From: Methylococcaceae bacterium
GTDB lineage: Bacteria > Pseudomonadota > Gammaproteobacteria > Methylococcales > Methylomonadaceae
Reading direction: 5' to 3'
Length of the DNA stretch: 64,000 bases
Assembly: GCA_013140705.1 (NCBI GenBank)
Contig: JABFSH010000021.1
Location: 62,001 to 126,000, forward strand
Part shown: positions 41,045 to 49,657 of the stretch, piece after piece
Position numbering within the stretch: the stretch's first letter is position 1
Layout: the number at the start of each line of letters is the position of its first letter
The notes under the pieces: generated by a model
What the model saw: only the letters and a program-made list of their open reading frames with translations
Database searches by the model: none
What the model was told of the DNA's origin: nothing
Position numbers and translations under genes: made by a program

Positions 41045-41074
41045 GCAAAAAGCAACTCAAGCTGGTTAGTTGCT
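41045..41074 (-). terminator. Terminator after ctp
   Basis: On the minus strand AGCAACT-10 nt-AGTTGCT followed directly by five U, two bases past the ctp stop codon. Convergent with the DUF934 hairpin. Confidence 0.75.
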
Positions 41075-41075
41075 A

Positions 41076-42401
41076 CTATTTATGCATGATGCTAACACCT
41101 TTTAACAAGGTTAAGGCTTCATATAGCGCATAATCCTTTAATTCCAAAGGCTCCTTTTCTTTATCCGCAGCGTCTGCAGTAGCGCCAGCGTTTTTGCCAG
41201 CATCTTTGTTGTTTTGCAAATGATGGGACAAATCCGCTTCTTTTACCGGCGTAAACTCTTGCTTGTCTATAGATTCCAGCTTAACTCGTGCCAAGGTAAT
41301 ATCTGGCTCAATACCTTCCGCCTGAATAGATCTACCAGACGGCGTGTAATAACGTGCTGTTGTTAACTTAACTGCTGCACCATTACTGGTTGGCAATATT
41401 GTTTGTACAGAACCTTTACCAAAAGATTTTTCACCCATGATGATGGCACGCTTTTGGTCCTGCAATGCTCCTGCGACAATTTCTGAAGCCGACGCCGATC
41501 CCGCATTGATCAACACAACGATAGACGCCCCATCAATTAGATCATCCGGAGAGGCGCTAAACCGCATTTCCGAGTTTTCAATACGGCCTTCCGTATAAAC
41601 GATCAAGCCACTCTTCAAGAAAGCATCACTGACTTCAACTGCAGCATTCAAAACACCACCAGGATTGTTTCGCAAATCGATAACCAAGCCTTTTAAATCT
41701 CTGGTATTTTCCTTTTTCAACGCGGCGATAGCCTCTTTAAGACTTTCACCGGTACCCGATTGGAAACTGCTAATGCGCAAATATCCGTAATCTTTCTCCA
41801 GTAATCGACTCTTTACGCTTTTTACCTTGATGATATCGCGAGTAATAGTCAACTTAAGGGGTGCCTCTTCACCTTCACGGACCACCGTCAGTATGATTTT
41901 GCTACCGGGATCTCCGCGCATCAACTTAACCGCATCGGCTAAAGACATGCCTTTAACGGGCTTGTCATCTAGCTTAATAATGAGATCACCCGTTTTTATT
42001 CCGGCTCGTTGGGCCGGTGTATCGTCAATTGGAGAAACAACTTTAATAAAGCCGTTTTCCATTGTGACTTCTATGCCCAATCCCCCAAATTGACCCGTTG
42101 TGCCCTCTTTCAATTCCTGAAATTCTTCAGCAACCAAATAAGCGGAATGGGGATCAAGACCGCTCAACATACCTCTAACAGCATCTTCCAATAATTTTTT
42201 ATCTGAAACCGGTTCCACGTAATCTCTTTTGATACGACCAAAAATTTCAGTAAAGGTCCGTAAATCTTCAAACGGTATGGTTTCCGTGCTATTCACAGAG
42301 TCACCATTTTCTTTTTCAGCAAAGACACTGCCGCAAATACCGATAAGAATGCCTAACACGATCCCTAGGGATAAAATAAATATACTTTTCTTTTTTAGCA
42401 T
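41076..42401 (-). CDS. ctpA: C-terminal processing peptidase (S41)
   Basis: 441 residues: a signal sequence/anchor (about 7-28), a PDZ domain (about 100-180) and an S41 protease domain with GSASASEI (301-308, catalytic Ser) and the catalytic Lys329 in SFGKGSV. Cleaves periplasmic proteins near the C-terminus. Follows envC in the conserved gpmI-envC-ctp order. Confidence 0.95.
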   Translation of the reverse strand: MLKKKSIFILSLGIVLGILIGICGSVFAEKENGDSVNSTETIPFEDLRTFTEIFGRIKRDYVEPVSDKKLLEDAVRGMLSGLDPHSAYLVAEEFQELKEGTTGQFGGLGIEVTMENGFIKVVSPIDDTPAQRAGIKTGDLIIKLDDKPVKGMSLADAVKLMRGDPGSKIILTVVREGEEAPLKLTITRDIIKVKSVKSRLLEKDYGYLRISSFQSGTGESLKEAIAALKKENTRDLKGLVIDLRNNPGGVLNAAVEVSDAFLKSGLIVYTEGRIENSEMRFSASPDDLIDGASIVVLINAGSASASEIVAGALQDQKRAIIMGEKSFGKGSVQTILPTSNGAAVKLTTARYYTPSGRSIQAEGIEPDITLARVKLESIDKQEFTPVKEADLSHHLQNNKDAGKNAGATADAADKEKEPLELKDYALYEALTLLKGVSIMHK

Positions 42402-42469
42402 GCGTCTTTAAACCCCAAATCCCCGTTTTCTTCAAAATAGATTAAATTACGATATAACTCGACTATGGT

Positions 42470-43693
42470 TCATTTTTTGCACCACTCAAGCGGATCAATC
42501 GGCAACCCTTTCTTACGAATCCCAAAATACAATCCAGGCTGACTACGCCCCCCACTTTGTCCAACAGAGGCGATAACATCTCCCGCGTTAACAGTATCAC
42601 CGCTATGTTTATACAAACTTTGATTGAATGCATAAAGAGTCATATATCCTTGCCCATGATCAATAATGATCAACAAGCCATAGCCTCGCAACCACTCTGC
42701 ATAGACTACCTTACCCCGATTAACGGCATGGATGTCCATACCTTCCTTGGCATCAATCAATACACCATCCCACACCCCATCGGATCGTGGACTTCCAAAT
42801 TTTTGAACTATTCGACCTTGAACCGGCCAAGGCAATTTACCTTGGAGAATGGAAAAAGCAACGTTAAAATTTGAAAAGTTTTCGTCAAAGCTTCCTGACT
42901 TTACTACTTCAGTATCTGCATTCTCAGTATAACCATCATCCCTCTCGGCAAAGCCCTCTTCCTGTGTTGGATCAGTAATCAATTCCCCACCTGAATTCTG
43001 CAATCCATTAATTAAAGCTTTTAATTTATTTTCGTTTTCCAGCACATAGCTTAATTGTTCAGCATTCGAAAATGAATTGTCATTAATTTGTCCCAAAAGT
43101 TCATTTCTTTGATTTCTAGCTCCATCCAGTAGAGCTTGCTCCGCTTTTTTTTGCTCCACTTTTTTTTCTAATTGAAGCGCTTCCTGGACCTGCTTTTTTT
43201 CTAAGTCATCCAGCCGTTTGACCGTTTTATTAAACTCAGCAAGTTTTTTGACGCGCGCTTTATTGACATAACTGTAAAACATCATCATACGACTTGATAA
43301 ACCGGGATCTTGCTGATTGAGCAGCAACTTCAACTTTTCTTTTTGACCCATAGCATAAGCCGATCTAATCTGCCCAGCTAGCTCTTTGTTTTGCCTGCCA
43401 ATTTCACTTTTATGCAAACTTATCTCTGTATGAATCTTGTTAAGACTTAGATTTTTTCGCTCGATTTCCTTATGTAATTTCTTCAATAAGGCAGCAGTTT
43501 CTCCATACCTTTTTTCAATATCAGCCAAAAGACTATTCAAATATTCCTTGTGCTGATCTAGCTGCCTCGACTTTTGTTCTTCAGTTTCAATATCTTGTGG
43601 AATATTATTGAGATTATTATCTACAGAAGTTTCGCAATTTGCATCTATTATTAAAAAGCATAGCAAAAAACAAAAAACAAATTTTTTTATCAT
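42470..43693 (-). CDS. envC: Murein hydrolase activator EnvC
   Basis: 407 residues: a signal peptide, a long coiled coil (about 30-240) and a C-terminal LytM-like domain (about 290-405). The zinc-site residues of true M23 peptidases are degenerate (GVLIDAKEGMDIHAVNRG, with the first His lost), exactly as in EnvC, which activates amidases rather than cutting itself. The coiled coil interacts with FtsEX. Lies 68 bases before ctp. Confidence 0.92.
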   Translation of the reverse strand: MIKKFVFCFLLCFLIIDANCETSVDNNLNNIPQDIETEEQKSRQLDQHKEYLNSLLADIEKRYGETAALLKKLHKEIERKNLSLNKIHTEISLHKSEIGRQNKELAGQIRSAYAMGQKEKLKLLLNQQDPGLSSRMMMFYSYVNKARVKKLAEFNKTVKRLDDLEKKQVQEALQLEKKVEQKKAEQALLDGARNQRNELLGQINDNSFSNAEQLSYVLENENKLKALINGLQNSGGELITDPTQEEGFAERDDGYTENADTEVVKSGSFDENFSNFNVAFSILQGKLPWPVQGRIVQKFGSPRSDGVWDGVLIDAKEGMDIHAVNRGKVVYAEWLRGYGLLIIIDHGQGYMTLYAFNQSLYKHSGDTVNAGDVIASVGQSGGRSQPGLYFGIRKKGLPIDPLEWCKK

Positions 43694-43700
43694 TCACAAA

Positions 43701-43949
43701 TCAAACCAGCCCGAGAAGGGATTTGCCTGTCATTTCAGAAGACTGCTCAATGCCTAGGATTGCCAACATGATTGGCGCCAAATCGGATAAACTGCCCCAC
43801 GAAAGCAATGGCTTATCGCCACGGACATATACCAGCAGTTTGATCCAGTAAGGGGTATTAGCCATCGCAATCGCATTATTTTCCGTCTCTTGCGTATACC
43901 AAAATCCATCAAGAATCAACAAAACCAAAGGCTTTGGTCGTTTTAACAT
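43701..43949 (-). pseudogene. gpmI: Internally deleted phosphoglycerate mutase gene (gpmI remnant)
   Basis: An 82-codon frame. Residues 1-36 are the N-terminus of cofactor-independent phosphoglycerate mutase (KPLVLLILDGFWYTQETENN), including the metal-ligand Asp14. Residues about 38-82 are its extreme C-terminus (WGSLSDLAPIMLAILGI, SSEMTGKSLL). The central 430 or so residues, with the catalytic Ser and most metal ligands, are gone. The joint is in frame, and the GGAG ribosome site, start and stop remain. The position next to envC matches the usual gpmI location. Enzymatic function is not possible; a residual peptide might be made. Confidence 0.85.
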
Positions 43950-44088
43950 GTATATTTTCTCCGGATGCTAAAAACCGCATCATTACCCTGATTTGACCTC
44001 AAAAAATTCGAAAGCCGTTTTATTTACATTACCCAAAGCGATAAAAAATAATGTATCATTTGGATAATTCCATTGATTTGTGTACTTT

Positions 44089-44112
44089 GGCAACAAAACA
44101 GGCAACAAAATA
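44089..44112. repeat. Tandem 12-bp direct repeat
   Basis: GGCAACAAAACA followed directly by GGCAACAAAATA (11 of 12 identical), about 120 bases upstream of the ArsR-family gene and in the gap divergent from the gpmI remnant. A possible operator or slippage product. Confidence 0.5.
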
Positions 44113-44233
44113 AAAGTTACCATTATACATCAATCCACACGAGCAATACCCGCATATCTACGATATCTTTGTTGAACCTTGATTGATTTTAATAAGTAAC
44201 CCCGCAGCAATTCAACTATCACGCGATAATCCC

Positions 44234-44494
44234 ATGCTATTTAATGAGACGCCAATTTTGTATATCGATGCCGACATAACCAAAGCTGCTCGCTGCATAA
44301 AGGCCCTATCACATCAGTTACGATTTAAAATATTGTGTGTTTTAGGTAACCGTTCGGTGAGTGTACAAGAATTTGTAGAACGAGTTGGATCCAGCCAAAG
44401 CAATATTTCCCAGCATTTGTCGATTCTCAGAGAAAGGAATATCCTGGACCACAAAAAAGAAGCCAATCATGTTTATTATTTCATTGATGAATGA
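44234..44494 (+). CDS. ArsR-family winged-helix regulator
   Basis: 86 residues from ATG 44234 (the frame is open from 44183). The whole protein is a winged helix: ALSHQLRFKILCVLGN, recognition region SSQSNISQHLSILRERNIL, and wing KKEANHVYYFID. Only one Cys is present and no ELCVCDL metal box, so it is not a typical arsenic sensor; more like the SqrR/BigR or YgaV group by position beside a rhodanese. Inducer unknown. Confidence 0.82.
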   Translation: MLFNETPILYIDADITKAARCIKALSHQLRFKILCVLGNRSVSVQEFVERVGSSQSNISQHLSILRERNILDHKKEANHVYYFIDE

Positions 44495-44589
44495 GCGTAT
44501 GCTCAAACTTATCAAAATGATGCGGGACGTTTTTTGTTCTTCACATTGAATTAACTTTTCCCTTTCACACACTTACTTTCGCATTATTC

Positions 44590-45039
44590 ATGGACCGTTT
44601 TTTAGAATTCGTTTTTAATCATTACATCTACTCGCTAGCGCTGCTAGTCGTCTCTTATTTGCTTATTCAGGATTTATTCGATGCTGTTTTCAAAAAATAC
44701 AGTGCCATTACACCCTTAATGGCAGTTACCAAAATGAATGAGGTGAATACTGTCGTCGTCGATGTTCGCGAAGTTGATGAATTTAGCAAGGGCCACATCG
44801 AATCTGCGATTAATAGCCCTCTTAGCAAATTGCCTGAACAATTATCGAGCCTGGAAGCACACAAAAGAAAGCCGATATTGATTGCCTGCGATAGCGGAAC
44901 CCGCTCTAACTCAGCGGGTAAAATTCTGGCAAAAGCCGGATTTGAACAGATTTTCGTTATTACCGGCGGTATGACAGCTTGGACAGAAGATTATAAGTTA
45001 CCCATTAAGTCAAATAGCAAAAACAAATCCCGCGCTTAA
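44590..45039 (+). CDS. yibN: Membrane-anchored rhodanese YibN
   Basis: 149 residues: one membrane helix (about 12-30) and a cytoplasmic rhodanese domain with active-site loop CDSGTRS (about 98-104). The order yibN-secB-gpsA next to the gpmI/envC locus is conserved in gammaproteobacteria, though the usual grxC between yibN and secB is absent here. Confidence 0.88.
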   Translation: MDRFLEFVFNHYIYSLALLVVSYLLIQDLFDAVFKKYSAITPLMAVTKMNEVNTVVVDVREVDEFSKGHIESAINSPLSKLPEQLSSLEAHKRKPILIACDSGTRSNSAGKILAKAGFEQIFVITGGMTAWTEDYKLPIKSNSKNKSRA

Positions 45040-45175
45040 TGCCTGTGGTTGCGTTGTCAATTTTGAAATTGCAACTACTATACTGATGGTGGCTATGTTG
45101 CCTGCCCTACAAGCAGTACAGTTCCAAAGAATCACAACCGTCTTAATTTTTTAACTTCAAACACACACCTGAAAT

Positions 45176-45646
45176 ATGTCGGAAGAAAACAATACTGAAG
45201 AAAAACAATTTTCAATTCAAAAAATTTATACCAAAGATGTCTCTTTTGAAACACCTAACTCACCCAAGATTTTCACCGAAAAATGGGAACCATCGGTCGA
45301 GTTTAACCTGGGAACGAATGTAACAACGCTTGAAACTTCACTCTATGAAGTGGCTGTCACCATTACCATTACTGTAAAAAGTGGAACAACAACAGCATAT
45401 CTGGTCGAAATCATTCAAGCCGGCATCTTCTCATTAGTGGGCTTTACAGATCAGGAAATGGGCCCAATGGTTGGCAGCTTCTGCCCCAATATTCTATTCC
45501 CGTACGCCAGAGAGGCTGTTTCAGAACTGGTTGCAAAAGGTGGATTCCCACAGTTATTATTGGCTCCGGTTAATTTTGATGCCCTATACGCCCAGCATCT
45601 GCAACAATTACAGCAACAATCACCGGTTACGGAAACCATCAATTAA
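45176..45646 (+). CDS. secB: Protein-export chaperone SecB
   Basis: 156 residues with the SecB core: FSIQKIYTKDVSFETPNSP, AGIFSLVGF, LFPYAREAVSELVAKGGFP and LAPVNFDALYAQ. Tetrameric cytoplasmic chaperone delivering preproteins to SecA. gpsA starts eight bases downstream. Confidence 0.97.
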   Translation: MSEENNTEEKQFSIQKIYTKDVSFETPNSPKIFTEKWEPSVEFNLGTNVTTLETSLYEVAVTITITVKSGTTTAYLVEIIQAGIFSLVGFTDQEMGPMVGSFCPNILFPYAREAVSELVAKGGFPQLLLAPVNFDALYAQHLQQLQQQSPVTETIN

Positions 45647-45654
45647 ATTCAGAG

Positions 45655-46677
45655 ATGCTTTGTAAAATAGGCATACTGGGCGCAGGCTCCTGGGGAACTG
45701 CCCTTGCAATTCTGGCAGCCAGAAATGGTTGCCAGACCCTGCTATGGGGGCACAACGCAAACCACATGGAAGCGCTCAGACAGGACCGTCAAAATAAGCG
45801 CTATTTACCCGAGCAACTTTTCTCTGAAAACCTTCATGTTACCGCTGACCTGTCAGAAATTGGCACATTCTGCAACCTTATTCTTGTTTGTGTGCCTAGC
45901 CATGCTTTTAAAGATACCTTGACCCGAATAAAACCCCATTTATCAAAGTCCGTCAAAATAGCCTGGGCTACCAAAGGCTTCAACCCCGAAGATGGTGCAT
46001 TACTCCACGAAATCGTCGCTGAGGTGTTTTCGCCTCAAACTCCTGCAGCCATACTTTCAGGTCCAACATTTGCCCGTGAAGTAGCTGCCGATCTTCCAAC
46101 TGCAGTCACCATTGCTTCTACTCAGAGTGATTTTGCCAATCAATTGGCAGGCATTTTACATAGCGGAAGATTCAGAGCATACACCAGCACTGATATTGTA
46201 GGCGTTGAAGTAGGTGGCGCCGTAAAAAACGTTCTGGCTATCGCCGCCGGAATAGCCGACGGTTTGGGCTTTGGCGCCAACACCCGGGCCGCATTGATTA
46301 CTCGAGGCCTGGGCGAAATTATTCGTTTAGGCATTAAACTGGGTGGCAAACAGGAAACGTTCATGGGCCTGTCCGGTCTTGGCGATCTCATTTTAACGTG
46401 CACCGATAACCAATCCAGAAACCGTCGTTTCGGCCTGGCATTAGGTCAGGACAAATCAAAAGCCATTGCATTGCGGGAAATTCGCCAGGAAATTGAAGGC
46501 ATTTCAGCGGCAAAAGAAACCTGGCTGCTGGCAAACAAATATTCCATGGAAATGCCAATCATTGAGCAAACTTACCGGGTTTTATACGAAGATTTAGCAC
46601 CGTTGACTGCTGTAAAAAATCTGCTGGCTCGCGATCAAAAATCCGAATATCAACTGGAACAGACCTTCGAGTCTTAA
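45655..46677 (+). CDS. gpsA: Glycerol-3-phosphate dehydrogenase GpsA
   Basis: 340 residues: N-terminal Rossmann motif GAGSWGTALA (7-16), catalytic Lys in VGGAVKNVLAIAAG (about 193), and the GLGEIIRLG/GLSGLGDLILTC segments. Makes sn-glycerol-3-phosphate from DHAP for phospholipids. Follows secB, as in E. coli. Confidence 0.97.
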   Translation: MLCKIGILGAGSWGTALAILAARNGCQTLLWGHNANHMEALRQDRQNKRYLPEQLFSENLHVTADLSEIGTFCNLILVCVPSHAFKDTLTRIKPHLSKSVKIAWATKGFNPEDGALLHEIVAEVFSPQTPAAILSGPTFAREVAADLPTAVTIASTQSDFANQLAGILHSGRFRAYTSTDIVGVEVGGAVKNVLAIAAGIADGLGFGANTRAALITRGLGEIIRLGIKLGGKQETFMGLSGLGDLILTCTDNQSRNRRFGLALGQDKSKAIALREIRQEIEGISAAKETWLLANKYSMEMPIIEQTYRVLYEDLAPLTAVKNLLARDQKSEYQLEQTFES

Positions 46678-46741
46678 CCGGACCCAACCCTTTGAAATGG
46701 CATCCGGCACAGCTCAAACAACATCCGAGCAAGCCAATCAA

Positions 46742-48865
46742 CTATGCCCCACGCTTCATCAATATCACAAAATCATCCGCCGGCAACGGTTTACTGAAAA
46801 AATAGCCCTGCAACTCGTCACAGCCAATTCCATGCAAAAAGGCCTGCTGATAGGCTGTTTCCACTCCTTCGGCTACAACCTTCAAGCCCAGACTATGCCC
46901 CAATGCAATTATTGCCTTAAGGATTGGCACGTTGGCGGGCTCAGTTTCCAAATTGCCAACAAAAACCTTATCGATTTTCAAGCGGTCAACCGGAAAATCC
47001 TTGAGGTAAGCCATACTGGAATAGCCGGTACCGAAGTCATCAATCGCCAGTTTAATACCCAGCGCCTTGAGGTCGTGCAGCGTTTTAATAAAATTTCGAG
47101 GGTCCTGCGCCAGACAACTTTCCGTAATTTCCAACTCAAGGCATTGTGGATCGATTTTTGTGCCACTAATCACCGACTCGACCAAGCTGACCAGGTTCTC
47201 TTGCCGAAATTGCCGCGGCGACATATTCACAGCGACCGGGATGGGCCGGCCCATGATTTTTTGAAATTCAACAGCCTTGCAGCAGGCATTTTTCAGCACC
47301 CAGCGACCAATTTCCTCAATCTGCCCCGTTTCCTCCGCGACTGGAATAAACGTCAACGGCGAGATTAACGAATCACCGGGCGGCTGCCAGCGTATCAACG
47401 CCTCGGCACCGCACACCTTGCCTGTTGCCAAATCCACCTTGGGCTGGTAGTGCAACAAAAACTCTTCGTACTCAATGGCTCGACGCAGACGATATTCAAT
47501 CTCCATGCGCTCGGTCAACGCCTCGTTGAGTTCACTGGTATAAAACTGAAAATTATTGCGGCCCAATTGTTTAGCTTTGTACATGGCCGAATCAGCATTC
47601 TTCAACAACGTATTCGGGTCTGCGCCATCGCCCGGGTATAAACCAATACCGATACTGCAGGAAACCACAAAATCTCGACCTTCGATTAGACAAGGCTCTG
47701 CCACTGCTGTAAGAATGCGATGCATGCAATGCGCGATATCCTCGATTTTATGCGAACTGTTCAGTAACAATACGAATTCATCTCCACCGAGCCGAACAAC
47801 CGTGTCTGACTCACGCAAACAGCTCGATAAGCGCTTTGCCATTGTTATCAGCAGATTATCGCCTACGTGATGTCCCATGCTATCGTTGATCAATTTAAAC
47901 TGATCCAGATCAATGAACGCAACCGCCAGTTCGCGGCCGGATCGATCAGAGGCATTCATGCACTGTTGAAGTCTGTCGCAAAGAATGGTTCGATTGGGCA
48001 GACCCGTCAAGCTGTCATGGGTTGCCTGGTATTTGATCTGATGTTCGTAATTTTTACGTTCAGAAATATCTTCTACGGTACCTTCATAGTAAAGCAGCTT
48101 GCCATCAGCATCGTGAACTTCATGCGCATTCTCTGTGATCCAGATAATATCGCCATTTTTACGAAAAACTTGCGCTTCGAAGTTATAAACATGCCCATGG
48201 GCCTTCATCAGTGCGATATATTCCTCACGCATGCATGTATCGACATAAAGCTGCTTTTGAATATCGCAAATACTCTGCAACAAATCTTCTGTGGAATCAT
48301 AGCCGTAGATTCGGGCCAGAGCAGGATTAAAGTTTAGGTATTGTCCTGATGGAGTCGTTTGGTAAATACCTTCAATGGCGTTTTCAAAAATGGAACGATA
48401 CCGGTTTTCCGCTTCCTGCGCCACTTGCTCGCTGTGCTTGCGCCGAGTTACATCCTGTATGAATCCTTCAAGCGCTTCTAACTTACCCTCTTCGTTGAAG
48501 AGTGGTCCTCCGCTTTCTTGAACCCAGCGAATAGATCCGTCGGAGTGCATAATGCGGTATTCCAAGTCAAAGCGTTCACCGTGCTGCACGAGACTTTCTA
48601 TACGCTCGCGCACCCAGGTTCGATCATCTTCGAGTGTTAATGCCTCATAAGAAATACGGTGATTAAAAAGCAAATCTTCGGGGCTATAGCCGGTTAAATC
48701 CTCGCAACCATCACTGACAAATACCATGGTCCAATAATTATCTAGCAGGCAACAATATACCATCCCCTTGAGATTGCTCATTAGAGTACTTAACATGCGC
48801 TCCCTGTCCTGGAGCAGTTTACACAGGCCTGGGCTAAAGTTTATCGTGTTAATAGATAAAGACAT
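46742..48865 (-). CDS. PAS-PAS-GGDEF-EAL cyclic-di-GMP enzyme
   Basis: 707 residues with two PAS domains (about 30-145, 150-275), a GGDEF domain (280-440) and an EAL domain (450-700). The GGDEF active site is intact (360-364), with the inhibitory RxxD site five residues before it (RESD 351-354). The EAL active site is also intact: EAL 488-490, ITES, DDFGTG 609-614, EGVE. Both synthesis and breakdown of c-di-GMP are thus possible. No membrane segment, so it senses a cytoplasmic signal; no haem or flavin motif stands out in the PAS domains. Monocistronic, convergent with gpsA. Confidence 0.95.
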   Translation of the reverse strand: MSLSINTINFSPGLCKLLQDRERMLSTLMSNLKGMVYCCLLDNYWTMVFVSDGCEDLTGYSPEDLLFNHRISYEALTLEDDRTWVRERIESLVQHGERFDLEYRIMHSDGSIRWVQESGGPLFNEEGKLEALEGFIQDVTRRKHSEQVAQEAENRYRSIFENAIEGIYQTTPSGQYLNFNPALARIYGYDSTEDLLQSICDIQKQLYVDTCMREEYIALMKAHGHVYNFEAQVFRKNGDIIWITENAHEVHDADGKLLYYEGTVEDISERKNYEHQIKYQATHDSLTGLPNRTILCDRLQQCMNASDRSGRELAVAFIDLDQFKLINDSMGHHVGDNLLITMAKRLSSCLRESDTVVRLGGDEFVLLLNSSHKIEDIAHCMHRILTAVAEPCLIEGRDFVVSCSIGIGLYPGDGADPNTLLKNADSAMYKAKQLGRNNFQFYTSELNEALTERMEIEYRLRRAIEYEEFLLHYQPKVDLATGKVCGAEALIRWQPPGDSLISPLTFIPVAEETGQIEEIGRWVLKNACCKAVEFQKIMGRPIPVAVNMSPRQFRQENLVSLVESVISGTKIDPQCLELEITESCLAQDPRNFIKTLHDLKALGIKLAIDDFGTGYSSMAYLKDFPVDRLKIDKVFVGNLETEPANVPILKAIIALGHSLGLKVVAEGVETAYQQAFLHGIGCDELQGYFFSKPLPADDFVILMKRGA

Positions 48866-49051
48866 CTGCCTTTCGGCATCAGTAAAATGAAAATGTGTCG
48901 GTGGTCATCCGTTAAGACCAGCAGAATTCGCGCCAATTAATCGAATACCCGAAAATCAAGCAAACTGGACGCCCCTTCCAAAATTTAGCGCACTAAAATT
49001 GCACAAAAACACTCAATTGGTGCGCAGCAGACCACATACCAAGGCTTTTAG

Positions 49052-49657
49052 TCATTGCTTTAAATCATCTAAAGCCTGAGAAATTTGCTGGCTAAACTCA
49101 TAGAGTACGCCACTGAGCGCTTTAACGGTTGCTGAAAATGTGGTGTCCTTCAGCGCATGTTCGATGCTTGAATGATGATTCGCAAGGACTACATGGTCAA
49201 TTTCATTCATGATAGCCCAGCGTGCTTGCAAAACGACCGCGCTTCCCGGCTTGGTATCAAATCGGTCAATGTCAATAATAACACGATAATTTACGGCTCC
49301 ATACGCGCTCCAGGGATACGATCTGATGACATGGCGAGATTGTAAACTTGTCACGTTTTGGGTAATGACCTCGATCATACTATCGTGCAAGGGGGCAGCC
49401 CATTGATGGAATTCGGCAATTTGAACGGTATTTTGGCCAGACCGGGTAATGATCTGTTTGCGATCAAGTAAAGTTGGAATAGATAGGGGACCGATTCCAA
49501 TAACACTGATTTTTGTATCATGTGCGGCAACAGCACCCGACAAACTTTTGGCTTCCAGCACATAAAAATGAGTTGGCGGCGCAGAAACACAGGCCGTAAG
49601 CAAGGTACTGAGAGCGAGGACCTGCATTAATGTTTGAGCTTTACATACCATAGCCAT
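49052..49657 (-). CDS. pqiC: Outer-membrane lipoprotein PqiC
   Basis: 201 residues with a lipobox STLLTAC (Cys about 23) and the ABC-type auxiliary lipoprotein domain beginning THFYVLE. PqiC forms a ring under the outer membrane that receives the PqiB tunnel. Shares one base with the end of pqiB. Confidence 0.9.
   Translation of the reverse strand: MAMVCKAQTLMQVLALSTLLTACVSAPPTHFYVLEAKSLSGAVAAHDTKISVIGIGPLSIPTLLDRKQIITRSGQNTVQIAEFHQWAAPLHDSMIEVITQNVTSLQSRHVIRSYPWSAYGAVNYRVIIDIDRFDTKPGSAVVLQARWAIMNEIDHVVLANHHSSIEHALKDTTFSATVKALSGVLYEFSQQISQALDDLKQ

Noticed and set aside
40887-41069. 60-codon plus-strand frame after the DUF934 gene
   Set aside because: Overlaps the gene and two hairpins; no supporting signals.
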